Of a stretch of DNA of 64,000 bases, positions 52,846 to 61,233 are shown in pieces. Below the pieces are notes generated by a model, which saw nothing but the letters and a program-made list of their open reading frames with translations, did not search any database and had not been told where the DNA came from. Origin of the DNA: Saccharothrix luteola (GTDB lineage: Bacteria; Actinomycetota; Actinomycetes; Mycobacteriales; Pseudonocardiaceae); assembly GCF_020859565.1 (NCBI RefSeq), contig NZ_JAJHUO010000029.1, forward strand, positions 62,001 through 126,000. The letters are read 5' to 3'. A program made the position numbers and the translations under genes. Numbering within the stretch: position 1 is the stretch's first letter; every line of letters begins with the position of its first letter.

Positions 52846-53079
52846 CCCGGAACCGCCGCACCCGCCGAGCGCGCCCGGAACACCGCCCCCTTGCGGGAAC
52901 CGGCCGTGCTCCGTCCAGCCCTCGGTCGACCCACGTCTCGTGACGCGATTGGGCGAGCACCACGGGTTTGAGTCCCCCGATGGTGTGTGAATCCCCTGCT
53001 GGACGTCGTACCCGCCCGCCCGCTGCGACGCTTGTCGCAGCGGGGCACCGTCCTGCCCGCACCGTTGTGGAGGATCACC

Positions 53080-53286
53080 GTGACCGAGAAGCCGTGGAAC
53101 GACGTGCCCGATCAGCTGCGGACCGTCGAGCCCGAGCCCGACGCCGGGATCGTCGACGAGGAGGCCGCCGTCGGCCGGGCGAGCGCCCCGGAGCCGCCGG
53201 ACGTGCCCGAGGCGGACCCGGCCGACGTCGCCGACCAGAACCGCGTCGTGCCGCTGCCCGACGACGGGCCGGAGGACGCCTGGTAG
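53080..53286 (+). CDS. Small acidic protein, unknown
   Basis: A 68-aa protein (MTEKPWNDVPDQLRTVEPEP to PDDGPEDAW) rich in Asp, Glu, Pro and Val, probably disordered, with no signal or helix. GTG at 53080 has GGAGG upstream, the clearest reason to call it real. It is alone between the debranching gene and a convergent hydrolase. Confidence 0.65.
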   Translation: MTEKPWNDVPDQLRTVEPEPDAGIVDEEAAVGRASAPEPPDVPEADPADVADQNRVVPLPDDGPEDAW

Positions 53287-53287
53287 C

Positions 53288-54088
53288 TCACGCCGACTCG
53301 GCTATCGCCTCGATCAACCGCGTCCCGTCCAGCAGCACGCGGTCGTTGTGGTCGGCCCCCGTGACCTCGACGGACCGCCCACGTGCCGCCGTCGCCACCG
53401 CTCGGCTCTGCTCGGGCGGGACGATCGAGTCCGCCGTGCCGTAGACGACGGTGACCGGCGCGTCCACCCGCGCGACGAGCCGTTCGGTCGGGAACTCGTC
53501 CAGCAGCAGCCACCGGACCGGCAGGAAGGGGTAGTGGCGCGCGCCGACCGACGCCAGGTCCGTGAACGGCGACCGCAGCACCAACGCGGCCGGCGGGTGC
53601 TCGACCGCCAGCTCCGCCACCACCGCCGACCCGAGGCTCTCGCCGAAGTAGATCAACCGGTCGGGCGGCACGCCGGCCTCCCGGACCAGGTGCTCACGGG
53701 CCGCGCGCACGTCCAGCGCCAGCCCGGCCTCCGTCGGGTCGCCGGGATTGCCGCCGTAACCCCGGTAGTCCAGCAGCAGCACCGACAGCCCACGTGCGGT
53801 CAGCGCCCGGGCGAGCGGCACGCGCAGGTGCCGGTTGCCCGCGTTGCCGGGCGCGACCAGCACCGTCGCCCGCGCCGACTCCACCGGGAAGTGCCACGCC
53901 GCCAACCTCAACCCGTCACCGGTGGTCAGCGTGACGTCCCGCCCACCGTCCAGCACCTCACCCGCGGCCGGCAACGGCCCACCGGTCGGCAGGAAGACGA
54001 GCTTGCGCTGGAACGCGAACGCGCCACCGAACACCACGGCCACGATGATGGCGGCCACCGCCACCACCGACAACACCCGCCTGCGCAT
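53288..54088 (-). CDS. Membrane-anchored alpha/beta hydrolase (BEM46/ABHD13-like)
   Basis: A 266-aa protein with an N-terminal anchor helix (VLSVVAVAAIIVAVVFGGAFAF), QRKLVFLPTGG, the nucleophile elbow IYFGESLGSAVVAE, the late Asp in VYGTADSIVPP and His in VTGADHNDRVL. This is the layout of BEM46-type hydrolases. ATG at 54088. The stop is next to the convergent small acidic gene. Confidence 0.88.
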   Translation of the reverse strand: MRRRVLSVVAVAAIIVAVVFGGAFAFQRKLVFLPTGGPLPAAGEVLDGGRDVTLTTGDGLRLAAWHFPVESARATVLVAPGNAGNRHLRVPLARALTARGLSVLLLDYRGYGGNPGDPTEAGLALDVRAAREHLVREAGVPPDRLIYFGESLGSAVVAELAVEHPPAALVLRSPFTDLASVGARHYPFLPVRWLLLDEFPTERLVARVDAPVTVVYGTADSIVPPEQSRAVATAARGRSVEVTGADHNDRVLLDGTRLIEAIAESA

Positions 54089-54154
54089 CGCCCCATCATC
54101 CGGGCCGGCGTCGCACCGTCGGCCGCAAGTGCCGCCGGAGGCCGTGGCCGCCGG

Positions 54155-54334
54155 CTACCCGGTCGGCGTGGGGGAGGCCGTGGTCGAGGTGGTCGGGTCG
54201 GGACGCTGGGTGAGCGTCGGCGTCGGCATCGGGTCGGCGGTGGACGTGACCAACGGCTGCGGCTCCTCCTGAGTGGTGACGCCACACCCCGTGACCAGCA
54301 AGGACGTAGCCAGCAAGATCGTCACGACCCTCAT
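54155..54334 (-). CDS. Short lipoprotein coupled to sensor kinase
   Basis: A 59-aa protein (MRVVTILLATSLLVTGCGVT, then a Thr/Pro/Ser-rich tail ending TTASPTPTG) with a clear lipobox LVTGC (Cys17). Its ATG overlaps the stop of the histidine-kinase gene (ATGA), so it is co-translated. By position it recalls LpqB, the lipoprotein beside MtrB, but it is far shorter. A sensor accessory role is inferred. Confidence 0.75.
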   Translation of the reverse strand: MRVVTILLATSLLVTGCGVTTQEEPQPLVTSTADPMPTPTLTQRPDPTTSTTASPTPTG

Positions 54335-55692
54335 CTCCCGACCTCCGGCAGCTCCACCACGAACCGGGCTCCGCCACCCGGCCGGTCCTCCACCCGCACC
54401 GCGCCGCCGTGCCGCTGCACGTGCTGCGCGACCAACGCCAACCCGAGCCCGCTCCCCGTGTCCGCGCCACGACGACCGGCCCGCGCGCCCCGGTCGAAGC
54501 GGTCGAAGATGCGGTCGCGCAGCTCGGGCGGCACGCCGGGCCCGGCGTCGTCCACCTCGATCCGCGCCCTGCCGTCCCGCGAGAACACCCCGATCCGCAC
54601 CACGCCACCCGCGTGCCGCTCGGCGTTGTCGAGGAGGTTGTCCACGGCCCGGTCCAGCCTGCGGCGGTCGCCGAGCACCCGGGGCGGCGGCGACCCGGTG
54701 TCCAACGCGACCGGACCACCCGGGCGCGCCGCGACCACGTTGGCCACCAGCGACGCCAGGTCGATCGTCTCCGACGCGGGGTCCTCGGCGTCCTGGTCGG
54801 CCCGGGAGATCTCCAGCAGGTCCACCACCATCCGCGCGAACCGGTCCACTTCGGACGTCAGCAGGTCGAGCGCCTTGCCCGCCGTACCGGGCACTTCCAC
54901 GCGCCGGCGGCGGAGCACCTCGGCCGCGTTGACCATGGTCGTCAACGGCGACCGCAATTCGTGGCTGACATCTCCCGCGAACCGCGCGTCCCGTCGCACC
55001 CGCTGCTCGAGCGCCTCGGCCGTCGCGTTGAACGTGGCGGCCAACGAGGTCAGATCGGGGTCGGTCTGCGTGGGCAACCGCGCCCCCAGATCACCGCCCG
55101 CGATCCGGGAGGCGGCCTTGGTCAACTCGGTCAACGGCCGCAGTGCCCGCCGACTGGCCCACGAGCCCAGCGCCACCCCCAGCAAGCCGCTGACCACGGT
55201 GACCGCCACGAGCAGCGCGCTGAGGAAGCGGAACGTGCGGTCCAACTGCACCAACGGCGCCAACTCGACGTACGCCCCGTCGGTCGACTCGATGGGCAGC
55301 GTCACCGCCAGCACCGGGATGCCGTCCACCATGAGCCGCTGTGCGGCCGGCGTGCCCACCCTGCCCAGGTCGACCAACCTCCGGGGCACCGCCTGCGCGT
55401 CCACCTGCCGCCCACTGGTCAGCACCTGACCGCCGTGGAACAGCAGCACGGTCGAGTCCGGCCCCGTGGTCAGCCCCGTCAACAACCCGGTCAACCCGTC
55501 CGAGCCACTGCTCAACGCCGCGTCGACCAACCTGACGTTCACCTCTGCCTGCCGCACCGCGCTCTGCTCGCGCTGTCGCAACATGTAGCCGGACGTGAGA
55601 TTCCAAACCGCCACCGCCACCGCACTGGTCAACAACACCGAGCCGAGACCCATGACCAACGCGACCCGCCAACGCAACGAGAACCGACGCAT
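54331..55692 (-). CDS. Orphan sensor histidine kinase with HAMP domain
   Basis: A 453-aa kinase with two helices (WRVALVMGLGSVLLTSAVAVAV; FLSALLVAVTVVSGLLGVALG), a sensor between them, HAMP (RPLTELTKAASRIAGGDLGARL), H-box FAGDVSHELRSPLTTMVNAAE, N-box NLLDNAERHAGG and G-boxes DDAGPGV and GSGLGLAL. It resembles the MtrB-type layout. ATG at 55692. No response regulator is next to it; just upstream lies a dispersed repeat instead. Confidence 0.92.
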   Translation of the reverse strand: MRRFSLRWRVALVMGLGSVLLTSAVAVAVWNLTSGYMLRQREQSAVRQAEVNVRLVDAALSSGSDGLTGLLTGLTTGPDSTVLLFHGGQVLTSGRQVDAQAVPRRLVDLGRVGTPAAQRLMVDGIPVLAVTLPIESTDGAYVELAPLVQLDRTFRFLSALLVAVTVVSGLLGVALGSWASRRALRPLTELTKAASRIAGGDLGARLPTQTDPDLTSLAATFNATAEALEQRVRRDARFAGDVSHELRSPLTTMVNAAEVLRRRRVEVPGTAGKALDLLTSEVDRFARMVVDLLEISRADQDAEDPASETIDLASLVANVVAARPGGPVALDTGSPPPRVLGDRRRLDRAVDNLLDNAERHAGGVVRIGVFSRDGRARIEVDDAGPGVPPELRDRIFDRFDRGARAGRRGADTGSGLGLALVAQHVQRHGGAVRVEDRPGGGARFVVELPEVGR

Positions 55693-55737
55693 CCACACCC
55701 CAACCGCCCCCCTGAAACCTCCCCCACCCAGGCCGCT

Positions 55738-55860
55738 CACCCCACCACCGCACAACGGCCCCGGAACCACCCCACCGAGGCCCGATTCGACATGGCTTCG
55801 GCCTGCCTGGGGTGCCCGTGAGGGCCCCATGTCGAATCGAGCCGGACTGAACCGCACCTG
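55738..55860. repeat. Dispersed repeat, copy 2 (inverted to copy 1)
   Basis: The reverse complement carries GGCTCGATTCGACATGG, a 36-base spacer, CCATGTCGAATCGGGCC, then CTCGGTGGGGTGGTTCCGG. The two arms are a near-perfect 17-bp inverted repeat, so this copy can form a hairpin. It lies between the orphan kinase and a zinc-ribbon gene. Confidence 0.78.
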
Positions 55861-56043
55861 CACCAGGTTGCCGGACCCCGCACCACCCCGCAGGGGATCG
55901 CAAGCTGATCGCAAGGTTCACACGCGGCGTTTCCAGCCCCCCACCACGGCCCCACCACCAGAATCCCGGTTTGCCAGGACCTCCCCACCTTCCGACCCCC
56001 ACCCGCCTGCACCACACCCGACGAGGAAGTCGATCCCCGCACA

Positions 56044-56235
56044 GTGACCGCCATCCCCGGTGACCACGACGTGTCCGCGCTCGTCCTGATCTGCGACCAC
56101 TGCGGACGCGTGCACAACCGGCCCGATGAAGCCGCCGCGAGATGGCAGGCGCTCTGGGCACAGGCCGTCGCCGCGGGCTGGCACGGCCTGGACCGCCCCG
56201 TCGGCCCTCACTTCTGCTTCCGCTGCACCGCCTGA
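56044..56235 (+). CDS. Small zinc-ribbon-like protein
   Basis: A 63-aa protein with two Cys pairs (ICDHCGRVHN and HFCFRCTA) that could bind one zinc, flanking a helix (AAARWQALWAQAVAAGWHG). GTG at 56044. No specific family was recognised; it may be a small regulatory or nucleic-acid-binding protein. Confidence 0.6.
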   Translation: MTAIPGDHDVSALVLICDHCGRVHNRPDEAAARWQALWAQAVAAGWHGLDRPVGPHFCFRCTA

Positions 56236-56422
56236 CCCGCCGTCCTCCCCAGGCACCCCAACGGCCGCGGCCGTCCGCTGACGGGCCTCCGCCGACGGGT
56301 CTCCACCGACCTGCCCCTGCCCTCCACCACCCGGTCACGGATACAGTACGGGGGTAGGGTGCGCCCATGACCCATTCGGGGGTGACGCCAGTCACCCCAC
56401 CTGACGTCCGAGTTGACTCAGG

Positions 56423-56437
56423 TACCCCCCAGGGGTA
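56423..56437. promoter_or_regulatory. Candidate CsoR operator
   Basis: TACCCCCCAGGGGTA, a G/C-tract dyad of the kind used by CsoR, 46 bases before the csoR start. A related TACGGGGGTAGGG stretch lies further upstream (about 56346). Confidence 0.75.
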
Positions 56438-56483
56438 TGAATATCCCCGACGGGCACGCTACCGGTGACCGAAGGGAGTGGAC

Positions 56484-56765
56484 ATGCGGGGTTACACCTC
56501 CGGCAAGGACGACGTCCTCAAGCGCTTGCGCCGGGTCGAGGGGCAGGTCCGCGGGCTGCAGCGAATGGTGGAGGACGACGAGTACTGCATCGACGTCCTG
56601 ACCCAGATCGCGGCGGCGACCAAGGCGCTCCAGGCCGTCTCCCTCGGGCTGCTCGACGAGCACCTGAAGCACTGCGTAGCCGATGCCCTCACCCAGGGCG
56701 GCGAGAACGCCGACGCGAAGGTCCGCGAAGCGAGCGAGGCGATCGCCCGCTTGGTGCGCTCCTAG
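56484..56765 (+). CDS. csoR: Copper-sensing repressor CsoR
   Basis: A 93-aa all-helical repressor. The Cu(I) ligands are Cys35 (DDEYCIDVL), His60 and Cys64 (HLKHC), matching the C-H-C set of CsoR. The start KRLRRVEGQVRGLQRMVEDD is the family signature. ATG at 56484 follows GAAGGGAG at good spacing; GTG at 56478 would add two residues. It heads the copper operon csoR-copZ-(His-rich)-copA and should repress it until Cu(I) binds. Confidence 0.94.
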   Translation: MRGYTSGKDDVLKRLRRVEGQVRGLQRMVEDDEYCIDVLTQIAAATKALQAVSLGLLDEHLKHCVADALTQGGENADAKVREASEAIARLVRS

Positions 56766-56829
56766 CAGTCCGCCGGCCACCCGAGCTCGCACCCGAACCC
56801 GAACCGGATCAACGAACCAGGAGCACCCG

Positions 56830-57036
56830 ATGGCCGAGTCCACTTTCACCGTCACCGGCATGACCTGCGGCCACTGCGTCGCGTCCGTGACCGAAGAGGT
56901 CACCAAGATCGACGGCGTGACCGGCGTGGCCGTCGACCTGCCGACGGGCGCGGTCAAGGTGACCAGCGCCGCCCCGGTCGCCGAGTCGGACGTCCGCGCG
57001 GCCGTCGAGGAAGCGGGCTACGCCCTCGCCGGCTGA
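56830..57036 (+). CDS. copZ: Copper chaperone CopZ (HMA domain)
   Basis: A 68-aa single HMA domain with metal motif GMTCGHC at about residues 10-16 and the fold's usual length. ATG at 56830 follows CAGGAG. It delivers Cu(I) to CopA. It lies between csoR and the His-rich gene, on one strand. Confidence 0.95.
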   Translation: MAESTFTVTGMTCGHCVASVTEEVTKIDGVTGVAVDLPTGAVKVTSAAPVAESDVRAAVEEAGYALAG

Positions 57037-57180
57037 CCCGGGGACCGACCGGAACCCGATCGAGCCGACCCAACCCCGATCCAACCCGGACCGGGCCCGG
57101 ACACCGCATGACCACGGCACAGCAGCCGACCCCGGAGCCCGTCGAACCCGGCGGGCTCCACCAGTCTCGAGGACTGACCA

Positions 57181-58134
57181 ATGAACACAGCAGCGAAGCT
57201 CTCCGCCTACGGTGCGGTACTCGCCCTGGTCGCCGGTGGCGCCTGGGCGGCCGGTAGCGCTGTCGGTCCCTTCGCCGCCGAAGCCGCTCAGAGCGGCCAC
57301 GACGGCACGTCCGGCGCTGAGGGCGCCGGCCACGGGGACGACCACGGCGGCACCGTCGCGGAGACCGCGCGGAACGACCAGCCCGCGGGGCTGGCGTCGT
57401 CCAGGGGCGGCTACACCCTCACGCCCACCGACACGACGTTGACCACGGGAACCGACTCCTTCTCCTTCCGCATCCTCGGCCCCGACGGCGCGGCGGTCAC
57501 CGCCTTCGACGTCGAGCACGACAAGCGGATGCACCTCATCGCCGTCCGCCGCGACACCTCCAACTTCCGGCACGTCCACCCCGAGATGGCGTCGGACGGG
57601 ACGTGGACCGTGCCCCTGAGCCTTCCCGACGCCGGCAGCTACCGCGTGTTCGCCGACTTCAAGCCGACCGGTGGCGAAGGGGTCACGCTCGGTGTCGACG
57701 TCAACGCGGCGGGTGCGTTCGAACCGCGCTCCTACGAGCCGTCACGCGTCGCCGAGGTCGACGGCTACCAGGTCCGCCTCGACGGCGACCTCGTGCCCGG
57801 CAAGGCCTCGTCGGTGCGACTGAGCGTGAGCAAGGACGGCGTGCCGGTCACCGACCTGCAGCCCTACCTGGCGGCGTACGGTCACCTGGTGGCGCTGCGT
57901 GAGGGCGACCTGGCCTACCTCCACGTGCACCCGGAGGGCGCTCCCGGCGACGGCCGGACACCGGCCGGTCCGGAGATCGCGTTCGTCGCCGAGGTGCCCT
58001 CAGCGGGCGGGTACCGGTTGTTCCTGGACTTCCAGCACAACGGCGTCGTGCGCACGGCCGAGTTCACGGTGGACACCGGTGGCGACCACGCCGAGGAGCC
58101 GCACGCCGAAGAGACGGAGCACGGCCATGGCTGA
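57181..58134 (+). CDS. Exported His-rich, copper-linked protein
   Basis: A 317-aa secreted protein with signal helix (GAVLALVAGGAWAAGSAVG), a His/Asp/Gly-rich tract (SGHDGTSGAEGAGHGDDHGG), two similar beta-sandwich modules with His motifs (KRMHLIAVRR, NFRHVHPEM; YGHLVALREGD, AYLHVHPEG), and a His-rich end (HAEEPHAEETEHGHG). These are plausible Cu-binding sites. It is encoded between copZ and copA (8-base overlap with copA), so extracellular or envelope copper handling is likely. Confidence 0.8.
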   Translation: MNTAAKLSAYGAVLALVAGGAWAAGSAVGPFAAEAAQSGHDGTSGAEGAGHGDDHGGTVAETARNDQPAGLASSRGGYTLTPTDTTLTTGTDSFSFRILGPDGAAVTAFDVEHDKRMHLIAVRRDTSNFRHVHPEMASDGTWTVPLSLPDAGSYRVFADFKPTGGEGVTLGVDVNAAGAFEPRSYEPSRVAEVDGYQVRLDGDLVPGKASSVRLSVSKDGVPVTDLQPYLAAYGHLVALREGDLAYLHVHPEGAPGDGRTPAGPEIAFVAEVPSAGGYRLFLDFQHNGVVRTAEFTVDTGGDHAEEPHAEETEHGHG

Positions 58135-60415
58135 CACCCGCCTCGAACTGGCGATCACCGGCATGACCTGCGCCTCGTGCGCGGCCCGGATCGAGCGCAA
58201 GCTGAACAAGCTCGACGGCGTGACCGCGACCGTCAACTACGCGACCGAGAAGGCGCGCGTCACGTTCCCCGACGACCTCGACCCGCAGACCCTGGTCGAG
58301 CAGGTCGAGGCCGCCGGCTACCAGGCCACCCTGCCCGTGATCGAAGCCGACCAGCCCGCGACACCGGCCGACGACGACCCGACCGCCACGCTCCGGCAGC
58401 GGCTGATCGGGTCCGCGGTCCTCTCCGTCCCGGTGGTCCTGCTCGCCATGGTCCCGGCGCTGCAGTTCACCTACTGGCAGTGGATCTCCCTCACGCTGGC
58501 GGCCCCGGTGCTGGTCTGGGGCGCGTGGCCGTTCCACCGCGCCGCGTGGGCGAACCTGCGCCACGGCGCGGCGACCATGGACACGTTGATCTCCATGGGC
58601 ACGATCGCCGCGTTCGCCTGGTCGTTGTACGCGTTGCTGTTCGGCACCGCGGGCACGCCTGGCATGACGCACCCGTTCGAGTTCACGATCTCGCGCACCG
58701 ACGGCGCCGGCGCGATCTACCTGGAGGTGGCGGCCGGGGTGACGACGTTCATCCTGGCGGGTCGCTACTTCGAGGCCCGGTCGAAGCGGCGGGCCGGTGC
58801 GGCTCTCCGCGCCTTGCTCGAACTCGGTGCGAAGGACGTCGCCGTGCTGCGCGACGGCCGGGAGACCCGCATCCCGATCGGCGAGCTCGCGGTCGGCGAC
58901 CGGTTCGTGGTCCGGCCGGGGGAGAAGATCGCCACCGACGGCGTGGTGGCCGACGGCAGTTCGGCGGTCGACGCGAGCATGCTGACCGGCGAGTCCGCGC
59001 CGGTCGAGGTCGGTCCCGGTGACGCGGTGGTCGGCGCGACCGTGAACGCGGGTGGCCGGCTCGTGGTCCGCGCGACGCGGATCGGCGGCGACACCCAGCT
59101 CGCGCAGATGGCCGAGCTGGTCGAGGACGCGCAGAACGGCAAGGCGCAGGCCCAACGGCTCGCCGACCGGATCTCCGCGATCTTCGTGCCCGTCGTGATC
59201 GCCCTCGCGGTCGGCACCCTGGCGTTCTGGCTCGGCGCGGGCGGTGGCGTGTCGGGAGCGTTCACGGCGGCGGTCGCGGTGCTGATCATCGCGTGCCCGT
59301 GCGCCCTGGGCCTGGCCACGCCGACCGCGTTGCTGGTCGGCACCGGGCGCGGCGCGCAGCTGGGCATCCTGATCAAGGGGCCGGAGGTGCTGGAGTCGAC
59401 CCGGCGCGTCGACACCGTGGTGCTGGACAAGACCGGCACCGTCACCACCGGGCGGATGAGCCTGGTGTCGGTGCACACCGCGCCCGGCGTCGACGAGGAC
59501 GAGGTGCTGCGGCTGGCCGGTGCGCTGGAGCACGCCTCCGAGCACCCGATCGCCAAGGCCGTCGCGGCCGGTGCTCTCGAGCGCGTCGGTGAGCTGCCCG
59601 AGGTCGAGGGCTTCCAGAACGTCGAAGGGCTGGGCGTGCAGGGCGTGGTCGACGGGCACGCGCTGATCGTGGGGCGTGAGCGGCTGCTGGCCGAGTGGGG
59701 CGTCCACCTGGACGGTCCGCCGGCCGAGGCCAAGCGCGCGGCGGAGGAGCAGGGGCGCACCGCGGTCCTGGTGGCCTGGGACGGCGAGGCGCGGGCGGTG
59801 CTGGTCGTGGCGGACACCGTGAAGCCGACGTCCGCCGAAGCCGTCCGCCAGTTCCGCGCGCTCGGCCTGACCCCCGTGCTGCTGACCGGTGACAACGAGG
59901 CGGCGGCCCGTGCGGTCGCGGCCGAGGTCGGGATCACCGAGGTCATCGCCGAGGTGCTGCCGAAGGACAAGGTCGACGTCATCACGCGCCTGCAGTCCGA
60001 GGGCAAGGTCGTCGCGATGGTCGGTGACGGCGTGAACGACGCCGCGGCGCTCGCGAAGGCCGACCTCGGCCTGGCCATGGGCACCGGCACCGACGCGGCG
60101 ATCGAGGCGAGCGACCTGACGCTCGTGCGGGGTGACCTGCGTGCGGCGGCGGACGCGATCCGGCTGTCCCGGCGGACCCTCGCCACGATCAAGGGCAACC
60201 TGTTCTGGGCGTTCGCGTACAACGTCGCCGCGCTGCCGCTCGCCGCGGCCGGCCTGCTCAACCCGATGATCGCCGGAGCAGCCATGGCGTTCTCCAGCGT
60301 GTTCGTGGTGTCGAACAGCCTGCGGCTGCGCGGCTTCCGCAGCACCGCGACCACCAGGTCGCGGCCGAGCCGTTCGGCGGAGTCGGCGCAGGACAAGGTG
60401 CCCGCCGCCGTCTGA
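58127..60415 (+). CDS. copA: Copper-exporting P1B-type ATPase CopA
   Basis: A 762-aa Cu(I) pump. One N-terminal HMA domain (GMTCASC), the membrane CPC motif (LIIACPCALGLATPTALL), phosphorylation motif VVLDKTGTVTTG, TGES-type actuator MLTGESAPVEV and hinge GDGVNDAAAL are present. ATG at 58127 overlaps the preceding gene by 8 bases. It is the last gene of the copper operon, followed by a 14-bp stem terminator. Confidence 0.96.
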   Translation: MADTRLELAITGMTCASCAARIERKLNKLDGVTATVNYATEKARVTFPDDLDPQTLVEQVEAAGYQATLPVIEADQPATPADDDPTATLRQRLIGSAVLSVPVVLLAMVPALQFTYWQWISLTLAAPVLVWGAWPFHRAAWANLRHGAATMDTLISMGTIAAFAWSLYALLFGTAGTPGMTHPFEFTISRTDGAGAIYLEVAAGVTTFILAGRYFEARSKRRAGAALRALLELGAKDVAVLRDGRETRIPIGELAVGDRFVVRPGEKIATDGVVADGSSAVDASMLTGESAPVEVGPGDAVVGATVNAGGRLVVRATRIGGDTQLAQMAELVEDAQNGKAQAQRLADRISAIFVPVVIALAVGTLAFWLGAGGGVSGAFTAAVAVLIIACPCALGLATPTALLVGTGRGAQLGILIKGPEVLESTRRVDTVVLDKTGTVTTGRMSLVSVHTAPGVDEDEVLRLAGALEHASEHPIAKAVAAGALERVGELPEVEGFQNVEGLGVQGVVDGHALIVGRERLLAEWGVHLDGPPAEAKRAAEEQGRTAVLVAWDGEARAVLVVADTVKPTSAEAVRQFRALGLTPVLLTGDNEAAARAVAAEVGITEVIAEVLPKDKVDVITRLQSEGKVVAMVGDGVNDAAALAKADLGLAMGTGTDAAIEASDLTLVRGDLRAAADAIRLSRRTLATIKGNLFWAFAYNVAALPLAAAGLLNPMIAGAAMAFSSVFVVSNSLRLRGFRSTATTRSRPSRSAESAQDKVPAAV

Positions 60416-60427
60416 CCGCGCTTCACC

Positions 60428-60458
60428 GTGGCCCGGAGCCGAACCGGCTCCGGGCCAC
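60428..60458 (+). terminator. Terminator hairpin after copA
   Basis: Perfect 14-bp stem GTGGCCCGGAGCCG and its complement with loop AAC, 12 bases after the copA stop. Confidence 0.88.
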
Positions 60459-60470
60459 ATCGCCTTGTGC

Positions 60471-60580
60471 TGAGCGTTGAACTCGGGGGTCCTGAACGTA
60501 GGACTCTCGGGCTCTGAACGTAGGACTCTCGCGTTCTGAGCGTTCGACACCCGCGTTCTGAAGGTTGGACACGCGGGCTA
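60471..60580. repeat. Five-unit 22-bp tandem repeat
   Basis: Five units of exactly 22 bases (60471, 60493, 60515, 60537, 60559). Each starts TGA(A/G)(C/G)GT and the middle two share TGAACGTAGGACTCTCG. Units 1, 4 and 5 are more divergent. The last unit includes the stop codon of the GNAT gene. There is no spacer, so this is not a CRISPR array. Confidence 0.9.
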
Positions 60581-61153
60581 GTGCGGGAGGCGCCAGTGCG
60601 GGCGCAGGAGTGGGCCGTCGTCGGGGAGGGCGAGCGGGGCTCCGGACGGGGTGAAGCCGTGCCGGGCGTAGAGGGCGGCGCTGCGCGCGGTGCTCGCTTC
60701 CAGGTACACCGCCTGGCGTTCGGTGTCGGCGCGGGTGAGGCGGTGGCGCAGGATGGCGGAGCCCACGCCCCGCCCCCGGCTCTCCGGGGTCACCGCCATC
60801 GACGCCAGGTAGAGGTGCGGCACGTCGGGGTGGGGGAGCGCGACCACCGCCGCCATCCGCCGCAACGCCGGGTTCGCCCTGGCCAGCTCCGCCACCGCCT
60901 CCGCCTGCCGCCGCAAGGGCTCGGCGGACTCCAACGCCATCCACGTGGACACACCGACTACAGCCCCGTCACGTTCGGCGACCACCACCTCCTGCTCGAT
61001 CACCGCCTGCGCCAGCCACTCGCGGAACAGCTCGGTGAAGTCGTGGTCGGCCATCGCCCACTCGGTCACGGCCTCGTCCGCGCACGCTGCCGCGTAGGCC
61101 GGGGCGATCCGGTCCAGCTCATCGACATCGGCGATTTTTCGTACGCTGTACAC
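60578..61153 (-). CDS. GNAT-family N-acetyltransferase
   Basis: A 191-aa GNAT protein with motif A LASMAVTPESRGRGVGSAIL and motif B YLEASTARSAALYARHGF. GTG at 61153 gives a normal N-terminus MYSVRKIADVDEL; the frame is open to 61348 without domain support. It is divergent from the zinc-finger-TetR gene across 80 bases and may be its target, a common layout for TetR-controlled genes. The acceptor is unknown. Confidence 0.88.
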   Translation of the reverse strand: MYSVRKIADVDELDRIAPAYAAACADEAVTEWAMADHDFTELFREWLAQAVIEQEVVVAERDGAVVGVSTWMALESAEPLRRQAEAVAELARANPALRRMAAVVALPHPDVPHLYLASMAVTPESRGRGVGSAILRHRLTRADTERQAVYLEASTARSAALYARHGFTPSGAPLALPDDGPLLRPHWRLPH

Positions 61154-61233
61154 AGGAACAGTGTTGCCAAGGATGCAACCCGGTTCGAGGCTATACGTCA
61201 CACAACCGGGGCGTGACGAAAAGGAGGCCGGCC

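Noticed and set aside
52846..53079. tRNA-like GTTTGAGTCCCCC stretch
   Set aside because: No cloverleaf pairing could be drawn around it.
56142..56357. 71-aa frame after the zinc-ribbon gene
   Set aside because: Pro/Arg-rich composition, no ribosome site, and it overlaps the copper-operon promoter.
58064..60550. Minus-strand frame of over 800 codons over copA
   Set aside because: Shadow of copA; its start lies in the 22-bp repeat.
60471..60580. CRISPR-like array
   Set aside because: Units are contiguous with no spacers and no cas gene is present.
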